The notes: generated from the letters alone by a model not told the origin. A stretch of 64,000 bases of DNA from Marinobacter sp. JH2 (GCF_004353225.1 NZ_CP037934.1:3534001-3598000); one strand, 5' to 3'; counted from the first letter of the stretch, positions 54,151 through 62,816 are shown. Program-made: numbers and translations.

Positions 54151-55554
54151 ATGCGCATATCGGTTCTGGGTGGAGTTGTACTTCTTCTGGCATCTTTTTC
54201 TGCATTTGCGGCTGAAAATCTGATTCCCGCAAAGTCTAGAGATGGTTGCCAAACATCCGGCCCCGCTTCTTATTGTGGTGGTGGCTCGACGCCCCCTTCC
54301 GTCGTTACAAATTCTCATAGCTATCAGCGTTACATTGATACCGGTTTTGCTGATCCTGGTTGGGCCGAACGTTGGTGGTATTGCGACGATTCAGATTACC
54401 CTGACTTGCATGCTTCTACTTCATATACGCAGGGTTTCTGTACGGTTCGTGAGCCGTGCGAGCAATTAACCCACGAGGGTGGCAGGCCGAACGGTACCGT
54501 CTGTGGTACTTGTGAAATCGGTTACATTCCCACGCCGGGTTCTTATTCTCCTGATTCCGGCTCACCTGTGGCCACCGATTTCCATTGCATGAAAAACCGC
54601 GAACCCAACGAATGTAAATTCTTGGGTAAGTATGAAGTCGAAGTCACCCAGGGCGCATTTTGTGTGGATGAGTGCGCTGGAATCGGTGACGACGGCTTCT
54701 GCATCGACGAAGCCGAAAAAGACCCCGACGAGCCGCAGTGCAGTATTGATCACCCCGAATTTAAAGGCACTGTAGGTTACGGTGGTGAAGCTGTCCTTAT
54801 CTGTGGTGATCCTCAGAATAATTGTCCTGCTGATTACACATGGGGTGTTGTCCAAAAAGGCAACACGACCATTGAATCCTGTTTTCCTAATGCCTATAAC
54901 CCGCCTCAATGTTCCGGTACCGACGTACTCACTAAAAACGAGTGGGGCGGTTTTGCTTGTCTTCCCCTAAGAAAACCCGGTGACAACGAACAACCAGGCG
55001 GCCCCAACGATCCTAACAACGGCGATAGCGACGGCGACGGTCAAGGCGATATCACCGGGATCACGGGCCAGCTCCAGGACATCAAAAAACTCCTGGGCCG
55101 AGGTAACACCCACACCAATAACATCAACGAAACCCTCAAAGGTCTGGGCAAACAGATCCAAGAGGGCACCAAGTCCATCACTGACGCCATCGGAAACATC
55201 CCCGGCGGGGGTGGCGGTAACGGAAATGGCGACGGCGACGGAACGGAACAAGAGCCGCCCGTCACCTGGAGCGGCGACGCCATCGACCTCAAGATCAGCG
55301 ACGGCCTGGAAGAACTCAACGCCGTTCAAGGCGAATACCAAAGCCTCATCGCTAGCATTCGCGCAGAAATGGCCGCCTCCTTCGGCTCCTTCACCGGAGC
55401 CGGCACGCTTCAAGACAACGAAGTGACCCTGTTCGGATACAGCTTCAACGCAGGCCTGTCCAAGTTCGGAGCCGACCTTTCAATCCTCGGCTCCATCATT
55501 CTGTTTGCCGCCACCTTCATCGCGCTTGGCATCATCATGGGAGCAAAAGACTGA
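54151..55554 (+). CDS. Adsorption/minor coat protein (pIII-like)
   Basis: The 467-residue protein has a signal peptide (ISVLGGVVLLLASFSAFA), a cysteine-rich receptor-binding region of about 260 residues, a Gly/Asp/Asn-rich linker (NNGDSDGDGQGD), a helical stretch, a second Gly-rich linker and a C-terminal membrane anchor (SILGSIILFAATFIALGIIMG). This is the pIII layout, although no sequence family is recognised in the N-terminal part. It should bind the host receptor, often a type IV pilus in related phages. An ATG at 54151 follows the terminator by 15 nt. Confidence 0.8.
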   Translation: MRISVLGGVVLLLASFSAFAAENLIPAKSRDGCQTSGPASYCGGGSTPPSVVTNSHSYQRYIDTGFADPGWAERWWYCDDSDYPDLHASTSYTQGFCTVREPCEQLTHEGGRPNGTVCGTCEIGYIPTPGSYSPDSGSPVATDFHCMKNREPNECKFLGKYEVEVTQGAFCVDECAGIGDDGFCIDEAEKDPDEPQCSIDHPEFKGTVGYGGEAVLICGDPQNNCPADYTWGVVQKGNTTIESCFPNAYNPPQCSGTDVLTKNEWGGFACLPLRKPGDNEQPGGPNDPNNGDSDGDGQGDITGITGQLQDIKKLLGRGNTHTNNINETLKGLGKQIQEGTKSITDAIGNIPGGGGGNGNGDGDGTEQEPPVTWSGDAIDLKISDGLEELNAVQGEYQSLIASIRAEMAASFGSFTGAGTLQDNEVTLFGYSFNAGLSKFGADLSILGSIILFAATFIALGIIMGAKD

Positions 55555-55874
55555 TGGAATTTATCGCTGATTTCTTCAACGCCATCTGGGGCTATCTCGA
55601 AAGCATCCCCGCTTTCCTCGACGATGCCCTGGTCAAACTCTCCGCGTGGTACGTCATCTGGGTGACCAAAGCCAAAATCTACTTTGTAGGCTTCGCCTGG
55701 GATGTTGCCCAGGAAGTCCTGAACCAGCTCAACATCTCCGGCACGATCAACCAGTACTGGGGCTCCATCGACTCCAAAGTCATGGGGGCGCTGACCTACT
55801 TCCGCATACCCGAAGCTCTAAACATCATCCTCAACGCTCACCTGACCCGTTACGTCTTGGGAGTGCTGAAATGA
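55554..55874 (+). CDS. Minor coat protein pVI-like (DUF2523-type)
   Basis: The 106-residue hydrophobic protein has membrane helices in its first half (AWYVIWVTKAKIYFVGFAWDVA) and the C-terminal block MGALTYFRIPEALNIILNAHLTRYVLG, typical of inovirus pVI. It starts on the last base of the pIII-like stop codon and overlaps zot by 4 bp. Confidence 0.8.
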   Translation: MEFIADFFNAIWGYLESIPAFLDDALVKLSAWYVIWVTKAKIYFVGFAWDVAQEVLNQLNISGTINQYWGSIDSKVMGALTYFRIPEALNIILNAHLTRYVLGVLK

Positions 55875-57139
55875 CCATCAACATCCACCACGGTCCACCC
55901 GGTTCATACAAATCTGCGGGTGTTGTACAACGCTACGTCATCCCCGCTTTAACCGGCGAAGACAGCGACTACCCCGACGGCCGTTGCGTCGTCACCAACA
56001 TAAGAGGGCTGGATTCCATCGAACGCGTGGAAGAAGCCTTTAGCGTCACCTGCGGGCCGGAATCGAGAATCATCAACCTCGAAACTGAAACCCGGGACGC
56101 GCTTGAATACGCCGCCCGTTGGTTTCATTGGGCCCCGATCGGAGCCCTGATCGTCCTCGATGAAGCCCAGGCAGTGTATCCAGCGGCACGAAGAGATTTC
56201 CGAATCGAACACCTGGATTACCCAGGCGGAAAAGACGCAGCCCAACACGATAGCCGCCCGGCGGATGTCCTCTTAGCCTTCGACATGCACCGTCACTACA
56301 ACTGGGATCTGTTCCTGTGCACACCCAACATCGGAAAGATCCACAAAGAAATACGCCAGAGTGCCCAGCAAGCCTACCGACACTGGCAAATGGGCCACAT
56401 CGTGCCCTGGAAGAAAAACAAATGGAGGGAATTAGAACATGACCCTGAGAACAGCGGAAAAGCTGCCTCCCATAGCATCGGTGTCCCAAAAGAATACAAA
56501 GTCGACCTCCGAGTCTTCGAGTGCTACCAGTCGACCAAAACCGGCAAAGCTAAAGGGGTGGTCGGGGGCCATTCAATCCTTAAAGATCGCAAGCTTCAGT
56601 TTACAGTTGTGGTTATCGTCGGCAGCTTCGCGTTTCTCGGTTATCAGGCGTACAACATTATCGAAAGGGAAAAAGTACGTCTCTCTGGCGATCCGGTGGC
56701 TGTTCCTGAGAGTGATTCGACTAACAGTAGCGCTAACCCTAATGGTGCTAATGGGGGCAGCACTGCGACTGATCGCGAGGCTGAGCGTACTGTAAACCCA
56801 TCACCGAACAACGCACCCCATTCACACCAGCACCTGGAACACCCGTTTGCTGACGTCGAGCTACGCATCTCCGGCAGCGTTAACCGCCTCTATCTTTTCC
56901 AGGGTAAAGATACCCAGGGCGAATTCGCGCTTACCCAGCGGGATCTGGCCAGTTTCGGCTATCGCGTTCTCTACATCCGAAATTGTCATGGCCAACTCTG
57001 GTGGGAAGGCGAGCCCGTCCAGAATCTCTACTGCCAACGCATGCGCAGTTATGAAGCGGAACCCAGGCCAACCTTTGAAGCAGCGGTATTCCCGCCATTG
57101 ATCAGTTCCACACAAAATGCGTCGCCCGCGGAGCGCTAG
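55871..57139 (+). CDS. zot: Zot-type phage assembly ATPase (pI-like)
   Basis: The 422-residue inner-membrane motor extrudes phage through the envelope. Walker A is GPPGSYKS (residues 8-15), Walker B LIVLDEAQ (Asp97, Glu98). A membrane helix (FTVVVIVGSFAFLGYQAY) divides the cytoplasmic ATPase from a periplasmic domain with cysteines (CHGQLWW, LYCQRM). No secretin (pIV) gene is present, so a host secretin is presumably used, as CTXphi uses EpsD. The stop lies inside a large hairpin. Confidence 0.88.
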   Translation: MTINIHHGPPGSYKSAGVVQRYVIPALTGEDSDYPDGRCVVTNIRGLDSIERVEEAFSVTCGPESRIINLETETRDALEYAARWFHWAPIGALIVLDEAQAVYPAARRDFRIEHLDYPGGKDAAQHDSRPADVLLAFDMHRHYNWDLFLCTPNIGKIHKEIRQSAQQAYRHWQMGHIVPWKKNKWRELEHDPENSGKAASHSIGVPKEYKVDLRVFECYQSTKTGKAKGVVGGHSILKDRKLQFTVVVIVGSFAFLGYQAYNIIEREKVRLSGDPVAVPESDSTNSSANPNGANGGSTATDREAERTVNPSPNNAPHSHQHLEHPFADVELRISGSVNRLYLFQGKDTQGEFALTQRDLASFGYRVLYIRNCHGQLWWEGEPVQNLYCQRMRSYEAEPRPTFEAAVFPPLISSTQNASPAER

Positions 57140-57204
57140 CGACGATGCGCGAGGAGCAAGCGCTCCGCGGGCGAAGCCCTGAGACGTCCCTGTAACACGT
57201 CTCA
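57122..57204. promoter_or_regulatory. Large hairpin pair at the zot-rep junction, candidate replication origin
   Basis: A 16-bp perfect stem (57122-57137 with 57159-57174, 21-nt loop) covers the zot stop. A second 8-bp stem (TGAGACGT / ACGTCTCA, 57180-57204) follows, and rep starts at 57258. Rolling-circle initiators nick in or beside such hairpins near their own genes, so this is a plausible plus-strand origin. The nick site is not identified. Confidence 0.5.
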
Positions 57205-57257
57205 TAGAAAACGACGGTAGTCGATTTTAAACCACACAGAACCACAGTGAGCCACAG

Positions 57258-58523
57258 ATGAAAATCAAAGACTTTGAACGACTGGATACCACCACTGGCG
57301 AAATCGGAAAAGGGGATCTGTTCATCGGTCCCGAAGGTCAGCAAGTGAACCTCAAAGGCGTTAACGTTCTTTGGACCGGAGTCGATACCGTCAGACAATT
57401 GTTCCAGGGACGGTTAAGACCGGAAATCCTCGCGGAAATTGCCACCGAATACGAGTCCGGCTACGACGCCACCCTCACCATCAATAAAATACCGTTCCGT
57501 CTCCAGTCCGGAAGACGTGGGGGGTTTAAATACATCCTGCAAAACCGGGAATACGGCCTCACCATCCTGTTGCAGAACTTCTACGCCGAGCCGGACAACT
57601 TAGGTACGCACCTGAAAATTGAAACCTCTCCCCGTTGGCTTTATGAACGCTCCAGCCAAGAGATCCACGACGAGCTAGCCGAGTGGGGTATGTACTTCCT
57701 CAAGGGCATTAAACCCGTCGGCATCGCCTTACACTTAGCTGTCGACTTCCAAGGTTGGGAACCGCCCCAAGACTTTGCACAGAAATTCGTGACCAGGGCC
57801 AGAACCATTAGCGTGCACAACGGCCTGAGCGACCTCCACTTTCAAGGCTTAGAAGGCTCCACCGTCAACGGCAAAGGCGAAACCTACACATTCGGTAAAG
57901 CCAATAGCCTGCAGGTCTGCCTCTACGACAAGTCCAAGGAAATCGACGTCAGCGACAAACGCGCCTTCATGGAATCCATCTGGGAATGCGCGGTTAACGA
58001 GGATTCATTCCCGGACACCTGCTACGACCCAGACAAACCCGTTTGGCGTCTCGAAATCCGCTTTCATCACCGGATCGTGAACGAAATCTCCCAGGGCACA
58101 CCGAACATGAAAGCGATCTACACCTACATGGACGCAGTGCCGCACCTAACCGGCCTCTGGCAGTACGCCCTGCAGGGCAACCGCTACGAGGTCAAAAGGG
58201 AATGGGTGCACCCCATCTGGACCAAGCTCAGAGACGACATCGGCTTTGGCTACTCAGCCCCCGACCTACTCTACAAACGCGCAAAAAAGGAACCCGGTTG
58301 CGGCAACGAAAAGAACGTCTCCCTAGCCTTTGGCAATCTCATGTCGATCTATGCACGCAACCGGTTTAACCCACGCCAGGCTTGGGACTGCCTCAAAAAA
58401 TCCGGACTCTGGGAAGATCTCTGTGCCTATTACCGACGAAGGGAGATCTATGAAAACGAACTCTTCCAGCTCGTTCAAGACGGACTCATCAGGCGACGAC
58501 TGCTGACTAAGGTGGCCGCATGA
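57258..58523 (+). CDS. Phage replication initiation protein (Rep_trans/RstA-type)
   Basis: The 421-residue initiator shows the pattern of the Rep_trans family (CTXphi RstA and Pf initiators): GGFKYILQNREYGLTILLQ, the motif CLYDKSKEI, and the basic strand WRLEIRFHHRI. It should nick the plus strand and start rolling-circle replication. The ATG has only a weak upstream ribosome site. The stop overlaps the integrase start by 4 bp. Confidence 0.83.
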   Translation: MKIKDFERLDTTTGEIGKGDLFIGPEGQQVNLKGVNVLWTGVDTVRQLFQGRLRPEILAEIATEYESGYDATLTINKIPFRLQSGRRGGFKYILQNREYGLTILLQNFYAEPDNLGTHLKIETSPRWLYERSSQEIHDELAEWGMYFLKGIKPVGIALHLAVDFQGWEPPQDFAQKFVTRARTISVHNGLSDLHFQGLEGSTVNGKGETYTFGKANSLQVCLYDKSKEIDVSDKRAFMESIWECAVNEDSFPDTCYDPDKPVWRLEIRFHHRIVNEISQGTPNMKAIYTYMDAVPHLTGLWQYALQGNRYEVKREWVHPIWTKLRDDIGFGYSAPDLLYKRAKKEPGCGNEKNVSLAFGNLMSIYARNRFNPRQAWDCLKKSGLWEDLCAYYRRREIYENELFQLVQDGLIRRRLLTKVAA

Positions 58524-59530
58524 TCAGAAAACTCCCAACAGGACGCTGGCAGGTCGATATTCAGCCAGGCGGAAGAGGGCATAAGCGTGTCCGTAAATCC
58601 TTTGACTCCAAAACCGATGCACAAAGGTTTGAGCGTTGGACATTGACTCAACACGATGCGGGAACGTTAGCGCCTCACCTAAAGAAAGACCGCCGAACTC
58701 TTCTTGAACTTATGAAAGTCTGGTATCTGGCCCATGGCAAATACCTTCGGGATGGCGAACGCCGATACCGCCACTTGAAGCGAATGGCAGGGGCCTTCGG
58801 AAACCCGGTAGCAGCAAAATTAACCGCTAGTGTGTACTTGGTATACCGAGCCTTACGCACGGAGAAAGGGATCTCCCCGAAAACCAGCAATAACGAACTT
58901 GGCTACCTCAATGCTGTCTTCAACGAACTGCACAGAACCGATGAAATCAGTTTTCAGAACCCGTTTCGCAACATCCGGCCTATTAGCATTCAAGAGCGGG
59001 AAATGGGTTATCTGGAAGTTGACCAAATAAAAGCAATATTCACTGAACTCCGAGAAAGAACCACCAATCCCCATGCCTTACTGGTGGCGCGTGTTTCTTT
59101 GGAAACCGGTGCGAGGTGGTCAGAAGCGGAAAGCCTCACACTCGACAAAGTGAAGCCATATCGGGTCACCTATGATCAGACGAAATCAGGGAAAAAACGC
59201 TCGGTACCGATATCCAAGGACCTTCACAAGGCAATCACGCAACACCTAGACCAATGGGGCACTTTTGGTACATCCACGATTTCAGCATTCCGGCGTGCTG
59301 TCGATCGTTCGGGAATTAAGCTCCCTAAAGGGCAATGTGCCCATATTCTCCGGCACACTTTCGCCAGTCATTTTATGATGAATGGAGGGAATATCCTTGC
59401 GTTGCAGAAGATCCTTGGGCACTCATCTATAACGATGACCATGCGTTACGCGCATTTGGCGCCGGATCACTTAGAAGAAGCGGTATCACTTAATCCGGTA
59501 AGCAATTCCGACATTTGGCGTTCTCGATAG
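58520..59530 (+). CDS. int: Tyrosine recombinase/integrase
   Basis: The 336-residue integrase has an arm-binding N-terminal domain, a SAM-like core-binding domain and a catalytic domain. Catalytic residues are Arg in TGARWSEAESL, Lys in KSGKKRS, HxxR in HILRHTFAS, His in GHSS and nucleophile Tyr310 (MRYAHL), as in P2/HP1-type phage integrases. Its start overlaps the rep stop (ATGA), so integrase and replication initiator are translationally coupled. Its end is 91 bp from the att repeat in ssrA. It should integrate the circular phage DNA at the tmRNA 3' end. Confidence 0.92.
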   Translation: MIRKLPTGRWQVDIQPGGRGHKRVRKSFDSKTDAQRFERWTLTQHDAGTLAPHLKKDRRTLLELMKVWYLAHGKYLRDGERRYRHLKRMAGAFGNPVAAKLTASVYLVYRALRTEKGISPKTSNNELGYLNAVFNELHRTDEISFQNPFRNIRPISIQEREMGYLEVDQIKAIFTELRERTTNPHALLVARVSLETGARWSEAESLTLDKVKPYRVTYDQTKSGKKRSVPISKDLHKAITQHLDQWGTFGTSTISAFRRAVDRSGIKLPKGQCAHILRHTFASHFMMNGGNILALQKILGHSSITMTMRYAHLAPDHLEEAVSLNPVSNSDIWRSR

Positions 59531-59535
59531 TGTCC

Positions 59536-59557
59536 GTTGACATTCGGTTGACACTTT
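59536..59557. repeat. Tandem 11-bp repeats, candidate integrase arm sites (right end)
   Basis: GTTGACATTCG and GTTGACACTTT lie head to tail between the integrase stop and the att repeat. They match the pair at 45955-45976 in period, orientation and consensus (GTKGACAY). Confidence 0.55.
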
Positions 59558-59587
59558 GAGGAAAAGTGATGGGGGTAGAAACGAAAA

Positions 59588-59609
59588 AAGCCCCTAAAAT
59601 TAGGGGCTT
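59588..59609 (-). terminator. ssrA terminator supplied by the element
   Basis: A stem AAGCCCCTAA / TTAGGGGCTT lies 13 bp beyond the tmRNA 3' end. Read on the minus strand it ends in six T residues. It replaces the ancestral terminator displaced to 45791-45814. Confidence 0.8.
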
Positions 59610-59621
59610 AATTCGGTTAAG

Positions 59622-59649
59622 TTGGTGGAGACGGCGGGAATTGAACCCG
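59622..59649. repeat. Right (integrase-proximal) attachment repeat within ssrA
   Basis: A 28-bp direct repeat of 45825-45852. It encodes the acceptor end and T-arm of the functional tmRNA, so integration rebuilds an intact gene. Confidence 0.92.
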
Positions 59650-59986
59650 CGTCCGCCAGCACTATGCCTTGAGATCTACATGCTTATGTCCTTCTATTGA
59701 TTTAACCTCAAGCGACCCGAAGGCCAGGGTGCAGGAGGCGAGTTCTTTAAATCTTAGCCGCTAGCCAGTGAACTCTGGATAACGGAGCATCCCGTAAGCG
59801 ATGACGTCCTGAGATGTTGCTTCCGGGCTACGGGCGACCCGGTCAGGACGACTAGCAGCTTACGCTGCTAGTGCGTAGTTTTCGTCGTTTGCGACTATTG
59901 CATTGCAGCTTTGGATTAACGAGATTCGCTGCCATCTCGACATGCACCCAAGGGTTCGCCACCAGCGTCGAAGCCATGTCGTCCCC
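59623..59986 (-). ncRNA. ssrA: Transfer-messenger RNA (tmRNA)
   Basis: The 364-nt gene is read on the minus strand. It begins GGGGACGAC with a tRNA-like 5' half (ATGGCTTCGACGC) and ends in the T-arm GGTTCAATTCCCGCC and CTCCACCA with CCA encoded. The resume frame (59860-59892) gives the tag ANDENYALAA, which with the charged Ala yields AANDENYALAA, the E. coli-type degradation tag. tmRNA with SmpB rescues stalled ribosomes. smpB lies just upstream. The 3' end is the attachment site of the inovirus element. Confidence 0.96.
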
Positions 59987-60049
59987 TTATCCACAGTATA
60001 TGTGGGCGCCTTGCATAACTTCAAGGCTTGTTTGTTGTGGTTTGTACGA

Positions 60050-60529
60050 TCAGCCGGCGTTTTCCCGCATGATCCGTTGCTTCTGACGGTTCCAGTCGCG
60101 CTCTTTCTCGGTGGCACGCTTGTCGAACAGCTTCTTGCCTTTCACCAAGGCGATTTCGCATTTCACCTTGTTGCCTTTCCAGTAAAGCGCGAGAGGCACG
60201 CATGTTTGGCCTGCCTGACTGGTTTCTCCGATCAGCTTGGCCAGCTCTTTTGCGTGCAGGAGTAGCTTGCGCGTGCGGGTTGGGTCCGCAATCACGTGAG
60301 TGGAGGCTGCAGTCAGTGGCTGAAAGTGTGCGCCTAGTAAAAAGGCCTCGCCGTCCTTTAAAAGCACGTAGGCGTCTGTGATTTGGCCTTTGCCCGCGCG
60401 CAACGATTTAACTTCCCAGCCGAGCAGGGCAATGCCCGCTTCGAAGCGTTCCTCTACATGGTATTCATGTTTCGCCTTTTTATTGAGGGCGATGGTGCTG
60501 CTGGGCATACCAGGCTTTTTCTTGCTCAT
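60050..60529 (-). CDS. smpB: SsrA-binding protein SmpB
   Basis: The 159-residue protein has the SmpB opening ([39 protein letters not shown]) and the basic C-terminal tail [21 protein letters not shown] that enters the ribosomal mRNA channel. ATG 60529 matches the family start; a longer frame to 60652 is not conserved. Confidence 0.95.
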   Translation of the reverse strand: MSKKKPGMPSSTIALNKKAKHEYHVEERFEAGIALLGWEVKSLRAGKGQITDAYVLLKDGEAFLLGAHFQPLTAASTHVIADPTRTRKLLLHAKELAKLIGETSQAGQTCVPLALYWKGNKVKCEIALVKGKKLFDKRATEKERDWNRQKQRIMRENAG

Positions 60530-60710
60530 GAAACCTTCTCGGAATCTGAAAAATGAATTTGCTGACCAAGTATCGGGTGGCTCGCAAAACGGGCATTGTA
60601 GCCCAGTAGGGCTAGACGGGTCACGATTTGCCCTTGAATGGCCGGTCGGCATTCGTACCTAGCCCTCGCTGTCGGCTACAATAACGAGCCTTTTGACATT
60701 AGGGACCAAA

Positions 60711-62309
60711 ATGTCGAGTAAGTATCAGACATCTATCGGGTCGTTTACCCGAAAATCAACCTTCTTCTGGGCCTCGGTGGGCGCAACCGTGGGGCTTGCC
60801 AATTTGTGGCAGTTTCCATATCTCGCCAGTGTTCATGGTGGTGGTTTGTTTGTGGTGGCGTATTTGGTTTGCCTGCTGGCGGTCACGCTACCACTAATGG
60901 TTACCGAGGCTGTAATTGGTCGGCACTCTCGCCACGGAATGGTGCTGGCGATGGATGGGCTGGTTAAGAACGCCGGAGGTTCGCCGGTGTGGCGCTTGGC
61001 TGGGCCGTTAAGCATCCTTGCATCATTTTTGGTGCTTTCGTTTACGGCGGTGTTTGGCGGGATTGTTGTTGCCTATATTTTCTTTGGCGCAACCGACAGT
61101 TTCGGGGGCGGCAATGCGGCAGAAGCCACAGAGATTCTCGCGGACCTGGTGTCGAGTTCGGGGCGCTACCGGGAGTTTATGGGCTGGCATGCCTTCTTCT
61201 TATTATTGGTGTTATGGGTGTCTGCCCGAGGTGTGGTGAGTGGGGTAGAGCGCTCACTGCGGATGATTGTGCCCGGCGGTTTGGTGTTAATGCTGGGGCT
61301 CTTTGGGGTGGCGGCAACACATGGCCAGTTATCATCGGGCGTTGAAAGCATTCTGGTTATGCGCCCCGAAGAGTTTGGGCTCGAAAGCGTTCAAGCTGCG
61401 TTCTTCCACGCTTTTTTCACGCTGGGCTTGGGCGTGGGAGTGTGGGCCATTTTTGGAGCTTATAGTACCTCGCATACCCGGTTAAAGCGCTCACTGCTGG
61501 CAGTTGTCTTGATGGATACATTAATCGCCATTGTTGTCGGCGTGATGATGTTTTCCGTGGCGTCAGGCAGTGGCAGTCTCGATGGGCAACACGGTTTTGG
61601 ACTCTTGTTCGTTTCACTGCCGGTTACACTCGCCCCGGCTCCGTTCAGCCAAGTTGTTATTGCCGCGGTGTTTTTGGCGGTCATGCTGGTGGTTTGGGCA
61701 ACTTCGATAGCGTTGTTGGAGTCGGTCGTCGCTTGGTTTCGGGAATGGACGGGGGCGCCCAGAACCTGGGCGGTGATTATTGTGGGAGCCGCGGTTTGGC
61801 TCGTCGGGTTGGCCTCTTTGTTTTCATTCAATATATGGTCTGAATACTCGCTGGGGGGTGCTACAACCTATCGCTGGATAGAGTTGATTGCGGGTGGCGT
61901 ATTGATACCCACGGTGGCTATTCTGGTTGCGACCTTTGCCGGATGGGGGCTGACTAAACGTTATTCTGCGGGCATGTTGGGCGTTGTGCCTGCACTATTC
62001 CGCAAGGTGTGGCTTTGGTCGATGCGGCTGGTACTGCCGTTGGTCGTTGCTTGGATAGGTGTTCAATACACGGCGGTCTCGTTGGCGAACTTGTGCGAAA
62101 ATGGCAATGCGGCGGTTTGGTGCTCGACAAATCAAGGCCCGGTTGCTGAAGAGCCGGTCGAACTCGAGCTTGAATCAGACTCTGAATCTCAGGATGAGGT
62201 TGGTGAGGATTCGGGCGTAACAACCTCGACGAAAGCGAGCACGAGTGAAGACGTAAATCGAGAGCAGGCGGCTCCCGGCGAAGAAGATATCCTTTATCAT
62301 AGTGTTTAG
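60711..62309 (+). CDS. Neurotransmitter:sodium symporter (NSS) family transporter
   Basis: The 532-residue protein has 11-12 helices. The sodium/substrate motif of helix 1 is FFWASVGATVGLANLWQFPYLAS, followed by GGGLFVVAYLVCLLAVTLPLMVTEAVIGR and an acidic C-terminal tail of about 60 residues (LELESDSESQDEVGED). Bacterial members carry amino acids or related amines with Na+. The ATG at 60711 follows an AGGG box; a TTG at 60693 is less likely. It splits the usual smpB-ratA neighbourhood. Confidence 0.88.
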   Translation: MSSKYQTSIGSFTRKSTFFWASVGATVGLANLWQFPYLASVHGGGLFVVAYLVCLLAVTLPLMVTEAVIGRHSRHGMVLAMDGLVKNAGGSPVWRLAGPLSILASFLVLSFTAVFGGIVVAYIFFGATDSFGGGNAAEATEILADLVSSSGRYREFMGWHAFFLLLVLWVSARGVVSGVERSLRMIVPGGLVLMLGLFGVAATHGQLSSGVESILVMRPEEFGLESVQAAFFHAFFTLGLGVGVWAIFGAYSTSHTRLKRSLLAVVLMDTLIAIVVGVMMFSVASGSGSLDGQHGFGLLFVSLPVTLAPAPFSQVVIAAVFLAVMLVVWATSIALLESVVAWFREWTGAPRTWAVIIVGAAVWLVGLASLFSFNIWSEYSLGGATTYRWIELIAGGVLIPTVAILVATFAGWGLTKRYSAGMLGVVPALFRKVWLWSMRLVLPLVVAWIGVQYTAVSLANLCENGNAAVWCSTNQGPVAEEPVELELESDSESQDEVGEDSGVTTSTKASTSEDVNREQAAPGEEDILYHSV

Positions 62310-62366
62310 CGGATCGGCCAGGCTCACCTTGGCGCGATGACATTGAAAGGTAGGAATTCCGGTTTT

Positions 62367-62816
62367 ATGGCTCATCAGATAGACAAAACAGCGCTGGTCA
62401 TGCATTCATCGGAACGTATGTTCCACTTGGTCAATGATATATCGCGCTACCCTGAGTTTTTACCTTGGTGCGCCGGGGCCGAGGTACATAAACAAACTGA
62501 CCAAGAGATTATGGCGTCGCTGGAAATCGCCAAGGGGGGCGTGCGGCACACGCTCACCACTTGTAATCAGTTGTTGATGCCCGAATCGATTGAAATGAAA
62601 TTGGTGGAAGGTCCGCTTAAGAATCTGACCGGCCGCTGGCATTTTCGGTCGCTGGATTCTAATGCTTGTAAGGTGATTCTGAGTTTGGAATTTGAATTCT
62701 CCGGGTCGCTGTCTCGAATGACGTTCGGACCGGTCTTTAACCAAGCTGCGAACACTATGGTGGATGCCTTCTGTCGCCGTGCCGATGAAGTGTATAGAGC
62801 AGGGGAGCTTTGCTGA
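62367..62816 (+). CDS. ratA: RatA-type SRPBCC (START/COQ10-like) protein
   Basis: The 149-residue protein belongs to the RatA/COQ10 family (LVNDISRYPEFLPWCAGAEV, TLTTCNQL, LTGRWHFRSLD, FGPVFNQAANTMVDAFCRRA). In E. coli it was reported as a toxin that blocks 50S association; the family also includes ubiquinone-binding COQ10. It overlaps rnfH at the stop (TGATG). Confidence 0.88.
   Translation: MAHQIDKTALVMHSSERMFHLVNDISRYPEFLPWCAGAEVHKQTDQEIMASLEIAKGGVRHTLTTCNQLLMPESIEMKLVEGPLKNLTGRWHFRSLDSNACKVILSLEFEFSGSLSRMTFGPVFNQAANTMVDAFCRRADEVYRAGELC

Larger units (their letters stand above)
45825..59649. mobile_element. Integrated filamentous-phage (inovirus-type) element with cargo, in the 3' end of ssrA
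   Basis: The element is bounded by identical 28-bp direct repeats (45825-45852 and 59622-59649) that match the acceptor stem and T-arm end of tmRNA. It carries a tyrosine integrase beside the complete ssrA gene. The phage core runs from 51182 to 59530 in inovirus order: repressor, early genes, ssDNA-binding protein, coat proteins, pIII-like, pVI-like, Zot, Rep and Int. A cargo block at 46031-50994 has HNH, SRAP, Fic and membrane proteins, several with lower GC. There are no conjugation or tailed-phage genes. At 13.8 kb it is large for an inovirus (usually about 6-12 kb). Confidence 0.88.

Noticed and set aside
45825..59649. Integrative conjugative element or tailed prophage
   Set aside because: No relaxase, type IV secretion, portal, terminase or tail genes; the structural genes fit a filamentous phage.
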